NCBI RefSeq assembly: GCF_000426725.1
Contig: NZ_AUFX01000003.1
Location: forward strand, 558,001 to 622,000
DNA from: Sporocytophaga myxococcoides DSM 11118
GTDB taxonomy: Bacteria; Bacteroidota; Bacteroidia; Cytophagales; Cytophagaceae
Length of the DNA: 64,000 bases
Direction: 5' to 3'
In this document: positions 45,812-55,234 of the stretch, piece after piece
Layout: every line of letters starts with the position of its first letter
Position numbering within the stretch: the first letter of the stretch is position 1
The notes under the pieces: model-generated
The model's database searches: none
What the model was told of the DNA's origin: nothing
The model's input: the letters and a program-made list of their open reading frames with translations, nothing else
Program-made: the position numbers and the translations under genes

Positions 45812-47692
45812 TTAATTCAGTTTATCTTTGTTAACGTCTTTTGATTTATCATGTTCTTTAGCAAAAACCTCAATTGTTCTTTTAACAGGCTTTGGTTCAT
45901 AAAAATGCTTCTCCAGAATCTTCTTTTCCAGTGGCCCCCTCGAAACAGTATCTGTCAGGTATTGCTCAATCATAAGGCTGGCTATCGGAGCTGCCCAAGC
46001 ACCTCCCCATCCTGCATTTTCAACAAAAACTGCGATAGCTATCTTTGGATTTTCTTTTGGAGCAAAAGCAATAAAGACAGAGTGATCTTCTCCATGTGGA
46101 TTCTGAGCAGTTCCTGTTTTTCCGCAAATCGTAATTCCATTGATTTTAGAAGCTGCTGCAGTTCCTTCATTAACAACTCTCTCCATTCCATCTGCAACTA
46201 TGTCAAAATATTTGGAATCAATACCCGTATAGTGCTTTTCTTTATACTTTTCAGCAAGCGCATGATCTTTCCCTATCCCCTTTACAAAGTGCGGTGCAAT
46301 GTAATATCCTTTATTGGCCAGGCATGCTGCGAAGTTCGCCATTTGTAAAGGAACCATACCTATTTCACCCTGGCCGATACCAAGAGAATATATGGTAGAA
46401 AACTTCCAGTGATGATGACCATAAATCTTGTCATAAAAAGCATTGCTTGGGATAGATCCTGCTTTTTCATTAGGTATATCAACGCCAAGCTTTTGTCCAA
46501 AGCCAAAGTTTCTGACTAAGTGATACCACTCTTCGAAGCCAACTTCTGTATCTTTAAATTTATCAGCAAATTTATCCTGATTGATAATCTTTCTGAAGAC
46601 CTGATAATAATAAGGGTTACAGGAATGCTGTATTGATGCCCTTAAATCAAGTGGAGAGGCATGATTATGGCAATTGACCATATCTTTATTACATGGAAAT
46701 AAAGTATGTTCATTGATCACTCCCAACTGAAGCCCTATTAGCGCCTGAGCCAATTTAAATATAGATCCAGGAGGATACTTAGCCATCAAAGGTCTATTGA
46801 ACAAAGGCTTTAACGTATCCTTCTGCAAAGCAAAAGCATTTTTTGCAAACTTCCTTCCTGCAAGCATATTCGGATCGTATGTAGGTGCAGAAACAAAAGC
46901 AAGAATTTCACCGGATGAAGGCTCAATAGCAACTATACCTCCTTTCTTATAAGCAATAAGTTTTTCGGCATAAGCTTGCAGATCTCCATCTATAGAAGTG
47001 TAAAGGTCTTTACCAGGAACAGGTATGGTATCATACTTACCATCTAACAAAGATCCTTTCTCGGCACCTTTCACATCTACCATCAAATATTTAACACCTC
47101 TCCTGCCTCTTAACTCCTCTTCATAGAAAGATTCCAGACCACTGATACCCAAATAGTCACCTTTAGAATAATAGTTTTCACTTTGATTATCCAGTTGTTT
47201 CTTACTGATTTCTCCAATATATCCCAGGGCACTCGCCATTACATGCTGTTCGTAATTTCTTATAATCCTGGTTTGAGTATATAATCCCTTATAATCCACA
47301 AGTACATCTTGAATTCTTCCGAGGTCGTTAAACGATAACTGTTTAATCAAAGCCGTAGGACGAGACCATGCCTTATCTTTTCTGATTTCCTTGATAACTT
47401 TATAGAGTTCATCTTTAGTCATATGTAGCTTCTGACAAAACTCTGTGGTGTCCTTAATTTTGGTCTCCTTAAGGACAATCATTAGATCGAATACTGTAGT
47501 GTTTGTAACAAGAGGTTTTCCATCTCTTGCATAAATTACACCTCTAGGGGCATAGTCTATCATCCTCCTTGTAGCATTACGCTGAGCCATTTCCTTGTAG
47601 TCTGAGCTGGCTACCTGAAGTAAAAAAAGGCGTATGATAAATATTGCCGCTACAACTATAAAGATTCCTTGTACTACGAATTTTCTTTCCAT
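45812..47692 (-). CDS. mrdA: Penicillin-binding protein 2 (elongation transpeptidase)
   Basis: I prefer the ATG at 47692 (MERKFVVQGIFIVV), the usual PBP2 start; the frame opens 16 codons earlier. About 626 residues. One N-terminal membrane segment, a dimerisation/pedestal region with APRGVIYARDGKPLV, and the transpeptidase domain with SIFK (S310, K313), SCN (S357, N359) and KTG (K525). Family knowledge: cross-links peptidoglycan during rod-type elongation with RodA. In many relatives it sits in an mre-mrdA-rodA cluster; no mre or rodA is nearby here. Confidence 0.92.
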   Translation of the reverse strand: MERKFVVQGIFIVVAAIFIIRLFLLQVASSDYKEMAQRNATRRMIDYAPRGVIYARDGKPLVTNTTVFDLMIVLKETKIKDTTEFCQKLHMTKDELYKVIKEIRKDKAWSRPTALIKQLSFNDLGRIQDVLVDYKGLYTQTRIIRNYEQHVMASALGYIGEISKKQLDNQSENYYSKGDYLGISGLESFYEEELRGRRGVKYLMVDVKGAEKGSLLDGKYDTIPVPGKDLYTSIDGDLQAYAEKLIAYKKGGIVAIEPSSGEILAFVSAPTYDPNMLAGRKFAKNAFALQKDTLKPLFNRPLMAKYPPGSIFKLAQALIGLQLGVINEHTLFPCNKDMVNCHNHASPLDLRASIQHSCNPYYYQVFRKIINQDKFADKFKDTEVGFEEWYHLVRNFGFGQKLGVDIPNEKAGSIPSNAFYDKIYGHHHWKFSTIYSLGIGQGEIGMVPLQMANFAACLANKGYYIAPHFVKGIGKDHALAEKYKEKHYTGIDSKYFDIVADGMERVVNEGTAAASKINGITICGKTGTAQNPHGEDHSVFIAFAPKENPKIAIAVFVENAGWGGAWAAPIASLMIEQYLTDTVSRGPLEKKILEKHFYEPKPVKRTIEVFAKEHDKSKDVNKDKLN

Positions 47693-47821
47693 ATTCCTAA
47701 TAATCCTATTGAAAGGACTATTAAGGCTGATTAGTTCCATAATGATGTAACTATTTCAATTATCTATAAAATGAAAATATTTTTTCGAATGTGAACTTTT
47801 TTGATTGGGATACAAATAAAA

Positions 47822-47847
47822 AAAGGCATTGATTATTCAATGCCTTT
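47822..47847 (-). terminator. Intrinsic terminator after the AHSA1 gene
   Basis: AAAGGCATTGA / TCAATGCCTTT, 11-bp stem with a 4-base loop and minus-strand T7 after it. Confidence 0.88.
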
Positions 47848-47872
47848 GATAATTAATCTATCAAATTATATC

Positions 47873-48320
47873 TTAACTATTTTCCAGAAGATCTTTAATT
47901 GCAACCAGGATCGGAGTCCACCCTTCACCATTATTATAGGATTCATTAAATCGTTTCTCTCCGTCCGCTACAGTCTCATATCCATCTTGAGTAACTGTCA
48001 ATAATGTTTTACCATTGCTTTCAGAAAGTTCATACGTTACATTCAAGTAATTCTCAGGAATATCAGGATAAGATGCATTAGGATCTATAACTGTATATTT
48101 TAAACGTTTCCCTTTATTGATTTCCAGGATAGTTCCTTTTACGAAAACCATATCCTTTCCCTCATAGTGTCCTTTCCATAATAAAGGACTTCCTGGTTTC
48201 CAATCTGATACGGTTTCACAACCATATACTTCTTTGTCTGTTCAGGATTGATAAGCATATCCCAGACCTGCTCCTTCCCTGCTTTAATCTCAACAGTATT
48301 CTTTATAATTTTTTCCATTC
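47873..48320 (-). pseudogene. AHSA1/SRPBCC-family gene with a frameshift
   Basis: The gene starts at the ATG at 48320 (MEKIIKNTVEIKAGKEQVWD) and reads well to TKKYM, then the frame breaks at about 48221-48230. It continues in another frame from YGCETVSDWKPGSPLLWKGH to the stop at 47873, total about 150 residues. Reading TATATGG against the family wording KYMYGCE suggests loss of four bases from a TATGTATGG repeat rather than a homopolymer error. Family knowledge: Activator of Hsp90-like START domains. It follows the SDR gene by 25 bases (operon) and ends at a terminator. Confidence 0.8.
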
Positions 48321-48345
48321 AATTTAAAATTTCAGAAACTTAAAT

Positions 48346-49068
48346 TTAATTATTCATTCTTTCAAATGCCAGCTTCAATTCTTCAGGACCTGCTTTTACC
48401 ATATTCTCACTGAAACCAAATGTTAATGCTTTATTGCCTTCTTCAATTTGTTTAAAAATGGAGTCAATAAAATCTGATACGGGTGGAGCAAAATCATGAA
48501 GTCCTTTTCCTCCAAGGTCTGTATTAAGAGCAGGAGGAATTATTTCTATCACATCGATATTTTTACTTTGTAAAAGCTTTCTTAATGATAAAGTAAAGGA
48601 ATGAAAGAATGCTTTAGTTGCTGAATAAACAGGAACTTTAACTAAAGGAGTAAATGATAACCCGGAAGTTACATTCATAACTGTTTCAAGTGATTTTAAA
48701 TTTATAAACAATGATGTAAGATGGATGGGAGCCTTAATATTTATTTCGATCTCTTCCATTGCTTTAGAATAAAAATCATCGTCTGTAACTGCCATCCAAT
48801 TTTGTATTCCGGCATTGTTAACCAGAATATTAAGGTCTGGATGTTCTTCCTGTATCCATTTGTATAAAGCTATCCTATCTGTTTCTGCTGCAAGGTCACA
48901 TGTTTTTATTATTACCTGTGGAAATTTACTTTGTACTTGCTTCAGCACAGATTCCCTTCTGCCGCAAATGATTAAGGTATTGTTATCACTAATAAATCTT
49001 TCTGTGAGACCTAATCCAATGCCACTTGCACCACCCGTAACCAATATCTTTTTTCCTGTGATTTTCAT
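48346..49068 (-). CDS. Short-chain dehydrogenase/reductase (DltE-like)
   Basis: 240 residues. SDR features: cofactor loop TGGASGIGLGL (about 11-21), NNAG (about 84-87), and the catalytic set with Ser in NVTSGLS and YSATK. Family knowledge: classical SDR using NAD(P)H; DltE-like members have unknown substrate. Transcribed with the AHSA1-type gene behind it. Confidence 0.88.
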   Translation of the reverse strand: MKITGKKILVTGGASGIGLGLTERFISDNNTLIICGRRESVLKQVQSKFPQVIIKTCDLAAETDRIALYKWIQEEHPDLNILVNNAGIQNWMAVTDDDFYSKAMEEIEINIKAPIHLTSLFINLKSLETVMNVTSGLSFTPLVKVPVYSATKAFFHSFTLSLRKLLQSKNIDVIEIIPPALNTDLGGKGLHDFAPPVSDFIDSIFKQIEEGNKALTFGFSENMVKAGPEELKLAFERMNN

Positions 49069-49139
49069 TTCAGTTAATTTTTCACCTGATAAATATGGGG
49101 TATTAATTTAAAATATAAAATATTGTTTATAAAATATAA

Positions 49140-49166
49140 AACCATCCTGTTGGATACTGGATGGTT
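49140..49166 (-). terminator. Intrinsic terminator after cytochrome c
   Basis: AACCATCC / GGATGGTT stem with an 11-base loop and minus-strand TTTTATATTTTAT. Confidence 0.78.
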
Positions 49167-49202
49167 AAGAGAGATAATTGAAAAGAAAAGATAATTTATA
49201 CT

Positions 49203-49565
49203 TCACTTACTATCATTCTTCTTCTTATAATTTAAAAAAGTCATAATAATCCCAAGCTCCTCTTCTGTAACTGTCGTGTCAGTTAATGTCTCTGAATGCC
49301 TTGCATTGGTAATACGAAGCTCATACCCTTTTAGCTGCTCTGGGGTAAAATCAGGAACTACTACCTTTCCTTTCACTTTTGTATTGTGACAACCAGCACA
49401 ATTCATATCATAAAGTATTTTCCCTTTTTCACATCTGGAAAGATATTCCTGCTTTACATGGGGTAGCATTGCCTCAGGCAAATCATAGGTTACCTTATTT
49501 TGATTTACGCACTGAACAAAACAAACAGCCAACAAGATTCCTACCACAACAAAATAAAATTTCAT
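49203..49565 (-). CDS. Cytochrome c-type monohaem protein
   Basis: 120 residues. Signal segment (1-18) ending in a possible lipobox (VCFVQC), then one haem site CAGCH (in LYDMNCAGCHNTK). The haem Met ligand is probably within MTFLNY. Family knowledge: small periplasmic or outer-membrane-linked electron carrier. It starts 11 bases after the di-haem peroxidase stop on the same strand, so it is likely its electron donor or operon partner. Confidence 0.85.
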   Translation of the reverse strand: MKFYFVVVGILLAVCFVQCVNQNKVTYDLPEAMLPHVKQEYLSRCEKGKILYDMNCAGCHNTKVKGKVVVPDFTPEQLKGYELRITNARHSETLTDTTVTEEELGIIMTFLNYKKKNDSK

Positions 49566-49576
49566 AATAATACTGA

Positions 49577-51505
49577 TTAATATTCTCCTCCTACTTTTCT
49601 ATTATTCAACCCACTTACTTTTGATTGTGGCAAAACTTCAGGGGCTTTCTCAAATTGAATCTTTTCATCCAATGAAAAAATAAATGCTATTAGCTTATTT
49701 TTTTCAGCATCAGACAAATGAAGCGAGTCTGATGAAAGTGTCTGATTAGGTACATCTAATCCTCTCCCGCTTCCTCCACCTGCATCATAGAAATCAATTA
49801 CTTCTCTTAAATTTTTAAATGCTCCATTATGCATATATGGCCCTGTATGTGACGCATTTCTAACGGTACCAGTTCTAAATGCATTATTCGTTTCGTTGGC
49901 TGAATGAACTTCGAACCTTCCTTTATCCATACTAAGATTCATTGGACTGGATACATCCGGAACTCCAAGAACTTCAAACTCAGAATTGGTATAAGGTGGT
50001 TTAACTCCATTGAACAAAGGAACAAAATGACATGTTGCACATTGCGCTTTACTCATAAACAAATTAAAGCCTTGTTTGGCAGAAACCGGAAGTACTATAT
50101 CAGCATTCATTGATTCATCGAATGGAGAATAGTATTTGCTAAACTTGCTGTAATAGAAAGTAACCGCTGAAACAATATGATCAAAAGTAATTTCTTTTTC
50201 CTGGGGGGTATATTTTAAAAGGCCTCCAAAGGCATTTTTGTATTCCTTGCAACTCATTAACTTTTGCAAAACCTCTTTCTCATTGCTTCCAAGCTCATGA
50301 GGGTTTTCAATAACTCCTTTGGTCTGGTTCTGAAGGGAAATGTGCTTACCATCCAACATGATTAAATGGTTATACTCCACATTAATAAGCGATGGAGAAT
50401 TTCTTTTCAAGGTAGTTTGCCTGTCAAATTGAAGAGAAGTGGTTAGTATGGTATCCGTAAAATATTCGGTTGGCTTATGACACGATGCACAGCTTCTCTT
50501 ATTGTTGCCAGATAAAATAGGATCGTAAAACAAAAGTTTTCCTACTCTGTCAATTTTCGCTAATGCATCTGCCTCTTTAACTCTCATAAAAACTCCTTTA
50601 GGATTCTGACCTATGTATAGAGATTTACTAAAAATAGAATTGCAATTTTTATTCAATGAATAATCCATATAACTTTTAGAAACCACTTTATAATTCCTAA
50701 TAAAGCCTTGATTCATTGCAAACAAAGGGTTTACATAAACTTTCAAAAAAGTAAAATGATCAAACTCACTATAGTTGGAGGATTGGCTCTCTGAGAACTC
50801 AACCATTCGATCAAACAAAGAAAGATACTTTTCACCGAGCGGAGTCTCCGGAAAACTTTCATTAAAAGATTGATTAATTCTCTTTACTTCTCTAAGCATT
50901 GTTCTCAACTCGGGAACCACCAAAGAAGTATCGGGGCATTCAAATCCCGTTGTATAAATTGTCGAAAGATTTAATAGAAAAAGTCTGTTGCAAAGAAAAA
51001 AGTGATGATAAGATTTTAATCCATCAGCTATAGAATCTGTGGAGAAAACGGAAGAGGAAATGTATGATTGCTGGATCAAGCTTAACAACGAGTCCTTTTC
51101 TATATTCGGATCCTCTAAATATAAAGCGGCTAGTGTTAGTCCTGCTCCTTCCCTTTTATATGGTTTTTCAAATTTTTCAAATACCTCAGTTTCCCATTCT
51201 ACAGGAAGAGGTCCGTTAATCTTTTTATAGGAAATTGGTTCCAGATACCGGAGCCAGAAGTCCATCTTCTTTAAATATACCCGACAGGAGTTAATCTTGT
51301 CTTTTACTATATCAATATTAGCTTGTGAGTTAAGATCAGAATTTCGGATTAAATCTAATAGTTCTGACTGGTCCCTTTTAAACTCATATAGCCTGTGATG
51401 ATATCCTGAATTATAATTTGATTCATTCAATAGGCAGGTTTTAAAAGAGATGCTTATAAAAGCAATAAAGGATATGGAAAGAAGGATGAGGTAATTTTTA
51501 TTCAT
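49577..51505 (-). CDS. Di-haem cytochrome c peroxidase (MauG/CcpA family)
   Basis: Start taken at 51505 (MNKNYLILLSISF), since upstream Met codons fall in or next to the terminator at 51538-51565; about 642 residues. A long N-terminal region (about 25-290) of the kind seen in Bacteroidota peroxidases of this class precedes the two haem domains. Haem sites are CASCH and CATCH, about 150 residues apart, with GKLLFYDPILSGN and TGPYMHNGAFKNLREVI. Family knowledge: di-haem enzymes reduce H2O2 or oxidise partner proteins in the periplasm. Followed 11 bases on by the cytochrome c gene. Confidence 0.88.
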   Translation of the reverse strand: MNKNYLILLSISFIAFISISFKTCLLNESNYNSGYHHRLYEFKRDQSELLDLIRNSDLNSQANIDIVKDKINSCRVYLKKMDFWLRYLEPISYKKINGPLPVEWETEVFEKFEKPYKREGAGLTLAALYLEDPNIEKDSLLSLIQQSYISSSVFSTDSIADGLKSYHHFFLCNRLFLLNLSTIYTTGFECPDTSLVVPELRTMLREVKRINQSFNESFPETPLGEKYLSLFDRMVEFSESQSSNYSEFDHFTFLKVYVNPLFAMNQGFIRNYKVVSKSYMDYSLNKNCNSIFSKSLYIGQNPKGVFMRVKEADALAKIDRVGKLLFYDPILSGNNKRSCASCHKPTEYFTDTILTTSLQFDRQTTLKRNSPSLINVEYNHLIMLDGKHISLQNQTKGVIENPHELGSNEKEVLQKLMSCKEYKNAFGGLLKYTPQEKEITFDHIVSAVTFYYSKFSKYYSPFDESMNADIVLPVSAKQGFNLFMSKAQCATCHFVPLFNGVKPPYTNSEFEVLGVPDVSSPMNLSMDKGRFEVHSANETNNAFRTGTVRNASHTGPYMHNGAFKNLREVIDFYDAGGGSGRGLDVPNQTLSSDSLHLSDAEKNKLIAFIFSLDEKIQFEKAPEVLPQSKVSGLNNRKVGGEY

Positions 51506-51537
51506 TATCACTAAAATTTTATTCATACAAAATATAA

Positions 51538-51565
51538 AATGGAGATCCATTGCCGGATCTCCATT
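51538..51565 (-). terminator. Terminator between the 1111-residue gene and the peroxidase gene
   Basis: AATGGAGATCC / GGATCTCCATT, perfect 11-bp stem with a 6-base loop; minus-strand T-rich after it. Transcripts of the large upstream gene probably end here. Confidence 0.8.
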
Positions 51566-51579
51566 CAATTAGTTTTGTA

Positions 51580-54500
51580 TTAATGAGCCACAACGGCTTT
51601 TACACTTTTTGTACCGCTTGCAGAGGATAACTTAACAAAATAAATTCCATTTTGTAAGGCTGCTGTAGAAAGAGCTACCTCAGTTTTTCCAATTGCTAAA
51701 TCCTTCTCAATAACTGGAGCTACAAGAGCACCTTTTGCATTGATAACAGAAATGGTTACACGCTCAGCTTTTTCCATAGTAATAGAAACTGTAGCAAGGT
51801 CACCTGCCGGGTTAGGGAATATCTGAATTCCAGTAGCAGCAAGAGTGCCTGAAGGGTATATACCTGTAATGTCTCCAGGCTCAACTGAAACACCAGTCAA
51901 TGCAACTTCTACACTTGATTCATCAAAGTCATTATTTACAATTGTCATAGTTGCATTATGAGTACCGTCAGCAAGTGGAGCGAATTCAACACCTATGCTC
52001 TGAGATTCTCCAGCTGCAATGATAATTGGGAAAGTCAATGATTCATCCAATACGTAATCAGTTCCTGAAAAATTAATTGCTTTAATTTTTAAAGCACCAG
52101 GGCCTGTATTAGAAATAGTAACATCCTGAGTAGTTGTATTTCCGGTAGTAATTGTTCCAAAATCATTTTCAGCAGTTAAACTGATTTCCGGATTTGCATT
52201 AAATGATGCAGGATTAAACAATGCTAATAATTGTCCACCTTCTACCACTTCACCAGGTATAGAATAATGCGCCTGATCAGCAGTCAGGAACATTCCTGGG
52301 CCAAGAATTTCTTGCATATCTAAGATGCCTGTCGCTTCTTCGTCCTGAGTAAGGAAATTAGCACCTCCGGTTAAGAAACGAGTACGATCATGATCTGCAA
52401 CTGTAGTTAATACATCCGTAGCAATATCATATTGCAAAACCCTTCCTATATGAGCATTACCTCCTACATCCTCGACAAGAAGAACGTGACCATAATGATC
52501 TATAGTTAAATTATCCAACATTTTCTGACCTTCTGTACCATCTAGTACTGCCTCAATGGTTCCACCTGCTTCAGGATTGTTGGTATCTGAGAAACGTAGT
52601 CTCCACAAACGGCTTGGGCTTGTAATTGCATTCGTTGTTGCGAAATAAAAATCGTTAGGGTTAGAAGGATCCCATGCTCCGTCTTCCGGACGCAGGAAGT
52701 TTGTTATCCCAAGGTTATTGCTGTTAGTATTGATCTCGCTGCCAGTCGAGTTTTTGATATCTCCAAGATCAACTAATGTAAATGCTGTACCTTCAGCAGG
52801 AACACTAGCACTAACCTCATTTAATAAGCCAGTTACTGAAACACCATAAAGTTTTCCATTGGTCAATCCAGCCTTTTCAACATCAGATCCTGAGTCTGTT
52901 TTACTTCCGATATATACATATACCTGACCTGGAGTAGAATCGTCCATACCTACAACAACTGTCTTATCACTTGCAACAGGTCTTGCAGTTAAGTTTTCCC
53001 ATGAAGCCTTTCCTAATGCAGGAAGCTCATATGAAGTTCCGGAAGCAGAGCCTGAAGCAATATGCCCCATTACACGACCTTCGTTACCAGTTTCTTCACC
53101 ATTCATGAAAATACGAGCTTGAGTGCCCAATCCTGTTTTCGCATTGTAATAAGCAGAAACAGCTGGGAGGTCTGCAGAGCAGAAACGACCAAATGCTGCC
53201 GATGGTGAAGGATTTGAACTGTTATAAGTCGTATATCCTGTTCCATTCCACAGGTTTACATTTTGTATTAGATCGCTACCGCTTATCACAGATAAGTCGG
53301 ATTTGTTAATAACCCACTTAGAAACAAAAGCTCCTTTTGATCCGTGAGCTCTTGCAATACCAGCTGTATTTCCAAACTCATGATTCATTAAAAGAGTGAA
53401 AGTACCATCATGGTTATCAAATGCACCAAGTCCATCAGGTGTACCGCACATTCTATATCCTCCTATTACATCGTTCGTTGTAAGGATAGAAGTTAATCTA
53501 ACACCAGAAGTAACAGGAACCAGATAAGGTGTCGTTGAAGTACTAATACCAGTTGTACCTTCCGCTAAAGCAGAAGCAAATGGCACATAGTTAGATAGTT
53601 TATTTGCGCCTTTTAAACCAAAAACAAACATATGACTAAGATTGCTGGTTGCAACTGCTATACCATCTGCATTTGGAGAAGATTGTCCATAGTCATTATC
53701 ATTGCAAACTGCAACAGTACTGTCATTAATAATAGCCAGACCTTCAGCTTTATCCAAAGTTGCTGGCCAACCGTTTGCTACTAAGTCTAAGAACAAAGTT
53801 CTTCCAACCGGTACAATTCCATTAGCATCTAATCCAGCAACATCTACCAATGCTTCCAATGTTTTACCATTGTATAATTCAGATGTTACCGGTGTTGCAC
53901 CGCTGATATCTAGCTTATAAATTTTCTTGCTATCTGTAGTTCCCCTGATACCTACTTCAATAAGTAAAAACTCATTGTTATTGATAGCAGCCATATCACC
54001 TATTTTCCAGTCTTTCAATCTTACTTGATTAGCTCCTGAACCGATAACACCTTCGTTTACATAAGCGAACATTCTTGTTGCGTTTGTCTCCGGATCAATT
54101 TCTAATATTCTATGAATTCTTGAAGCTTCACCTACAGCTGCAGTAGGATATAATATCGGGCTTTGTATAATGGCATATATCTTTCCATTAGGAGTAATAG
54201 AAATACCTTCAAAACCACGATTGTTCTTACGATACTTAAATACAGTGTCGATAGCAACATCTTCAGGCTGAGCACCAGGAAGATTTGCATAAGGAGTAAA
54301 TCTTTTAACAACAACTCCGTTTTTGTTCAGCTTCCAGATAGTTGGTCCACCTTCTTCGCAAATCCAGAAGTTGCCATCTTTATCTACAACAATACCTTCA
54401 GAGTCAATACCCCAGATATCTTTAGCAGCAGTTTTTGCTGCAAAGTTAGCGCAGGTAAGAACGGTATCTATACTATTCAACTCAGCTACTGTACTTCCAT

Positions 54501-54915
54501 AACCAGCAGGGTTAAGCAATCCTGTTGCAGTTGTTCCGTCAGGACGCTTCATAGTAATTGACTGTAAGATTTGGATGGAATCGCCACTCACTCTTATTCT
54601 ATGAATCTTAGGAGCATAGCTAGGAAATGCATACAACTTATCATAAGTAGGATGACATTCAGCCGGATTTGCGCTGGCGCAATCAACGTTTACTCCTCTG
54701 TCTGAAATAGTCCAGAATTCTTTTCCATTGGTATTAGCGATCGGATATAAACTAGAAAATCCGGCTTCGCGAAAATTAATACCCTGGAACGTTCCGATAG
54801 ATGCGGATTTGTTATTCACATAATCCTGCAACAAGGAAACCTGTGCCTTGCTAATCAATGGTGTCAGCAACCCCACAGCAATACTTAATAAAGTAGTATT
54901 TAATCGTAGTCTCAT
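51580..54915 (-). CDS. Large T9SS-exported protein: phytase-like plus PhoX/DUF839-like domains
   Basis: 1111 residues. Signal peptide (1-24); N-terminal domain of the esterase-like activity of phytase family (about 30-430, with EFWTISDRGVN, DSEGIVVDKDGNFWICEEGG and NRGFEGISITPNGK); a second beta-propeller-like domain resembling DUF839/PhoX phosphatases (about 440-930, with LLMNHEFGN, ARPVASDKTVVVGMDDS and GQVYVYIGSK); a choice-of-anchor D/ASH Ig-like domain (about 940-1045); and a T9SS tail (FPNPAGDLATVS). Two phosphatase-like propellers in one chain suggest phosphate or lipid scavenging at the surface (inference). Ends at its own terminator. Confidence 0.85.
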   Translation of the reverse strand: MRLRLNTTLLSIAVGLLTPLISKAQVSLLQDYVNNKSASIGTFQGINFREAGFSSLYPIANTNGKEFWTISDRGVNVDCASANPAECHPTYDKLYAFPSYAPKIHRIRVSGDSIQILQSITMKRPDGTTATGLLNPAGYGSTVAELNSIDTVLTCANFAAKTAAKDIWGIDSEGIVVDKDGNFWICEEGGPTIWKLNKNGVVVKRFTPYANLPGAQPEDVAIDTVFKYRKNNRGFEGISITPNGKIYAIIQSPILYPTAAVGEASRIHRILEIDPETNATRMFAYVNEGVIGSGANQVRLKDWKIGDMAAINNNEFLLIEVGIRGTTDSKKIYKLDISGATPVTSELYNGKTLEALVDVAGLDANGIVPVGRTLFLDLVANGWPATLDKAEGLAIINDSTVAVCNDNDYGQSSPNADGIAVATSNLSHMFVFGLKGANKLSNYVPFASALAEGTTGISTSTTPYLVPVTSGVRLTSILTTNDVIGGYRMCGTPDGLGAFDNHDGTFTLLMNHEFGNTAGIARAHGSKGAFVSKWVINKSDLSVISGSDLIQNVNLWNGTGYTTYNSSNPSPSAAFGRFCSADLPAVSAYYNAKTGLGTQARIFMNGEETGNEGRVMGHIASGSASGTSYELPALGKASWENLTARPVASDKTVVVGMDDSTPGQVYVYIGSKTDSGSDVEKAGLTNGKLYGVSVTGLLNEVSASVPAEGTAFTLVDLGDIKNSTGSEINTNSNNLGITNFLRPEDGAWDPSNPNDFYFATTNAITSPSRLWRLRFSDTNNPEAGGTIEAVLDGTEGQKMLDNLTIDHYGHVLLVEDVGGNAHIGRVLQYDIATDVLTTVADHDRTRFLTGGANFLTQDEEATGILDMQEILGPGMFLTADQAHYSIPGEVVEGGQLLALFNPASFNANPEISLTAENDFGTITTGNTTTQDVTISNTGPGALKIKAINFSGTDYVLDESLTFPIIIAAGESQSIGVEFAPLADGTHNATMTIVNNDFDESSVEVALTGVSVEPGDITGIYPSGTLAATGIQIFPNPAGDLATVSITMEKAERVTISVINAKGALVAPVIEKDLAIGKTEVALSTAALQNGIYFVKLSSASGTKSVKAVVAH

Positions 54916-55234
54916 TATTTTGTTTAGTTTAATGGCATAAAACTACTTGCGCTAGGTTAACTTATTGCCTTAGGTTTGTTAAGAGTTGATTAAGAAAAAG
55001 GAAGGGTTTGTTAAGAATGGGTAAAGGAATCTAGTACAAAAGATCTAACCTTTCGACAGTAGAAACTATTAAAAACAACTTAAATTCTATAATCTATAAG
55101 GACTTACAAAGTCTTTTTTAATATCTACTAATGTAGTTTACCAGCTAATAGCCGTAAAATATTGAAATAAACTATACTGAGGATTTAAACAAAATTAGCC
55201 GGCTAATTTGTTGCATTCTTTATTTCCATTGAAT
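54916..55234. other. Intergenic region before the 1111-residue gene
   Basis: AT-rich; TAGTTTTA on the minus strand is one mismatch from a -7 box, without a matching TTTG. No gene recognised. Confidence 0.4.
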
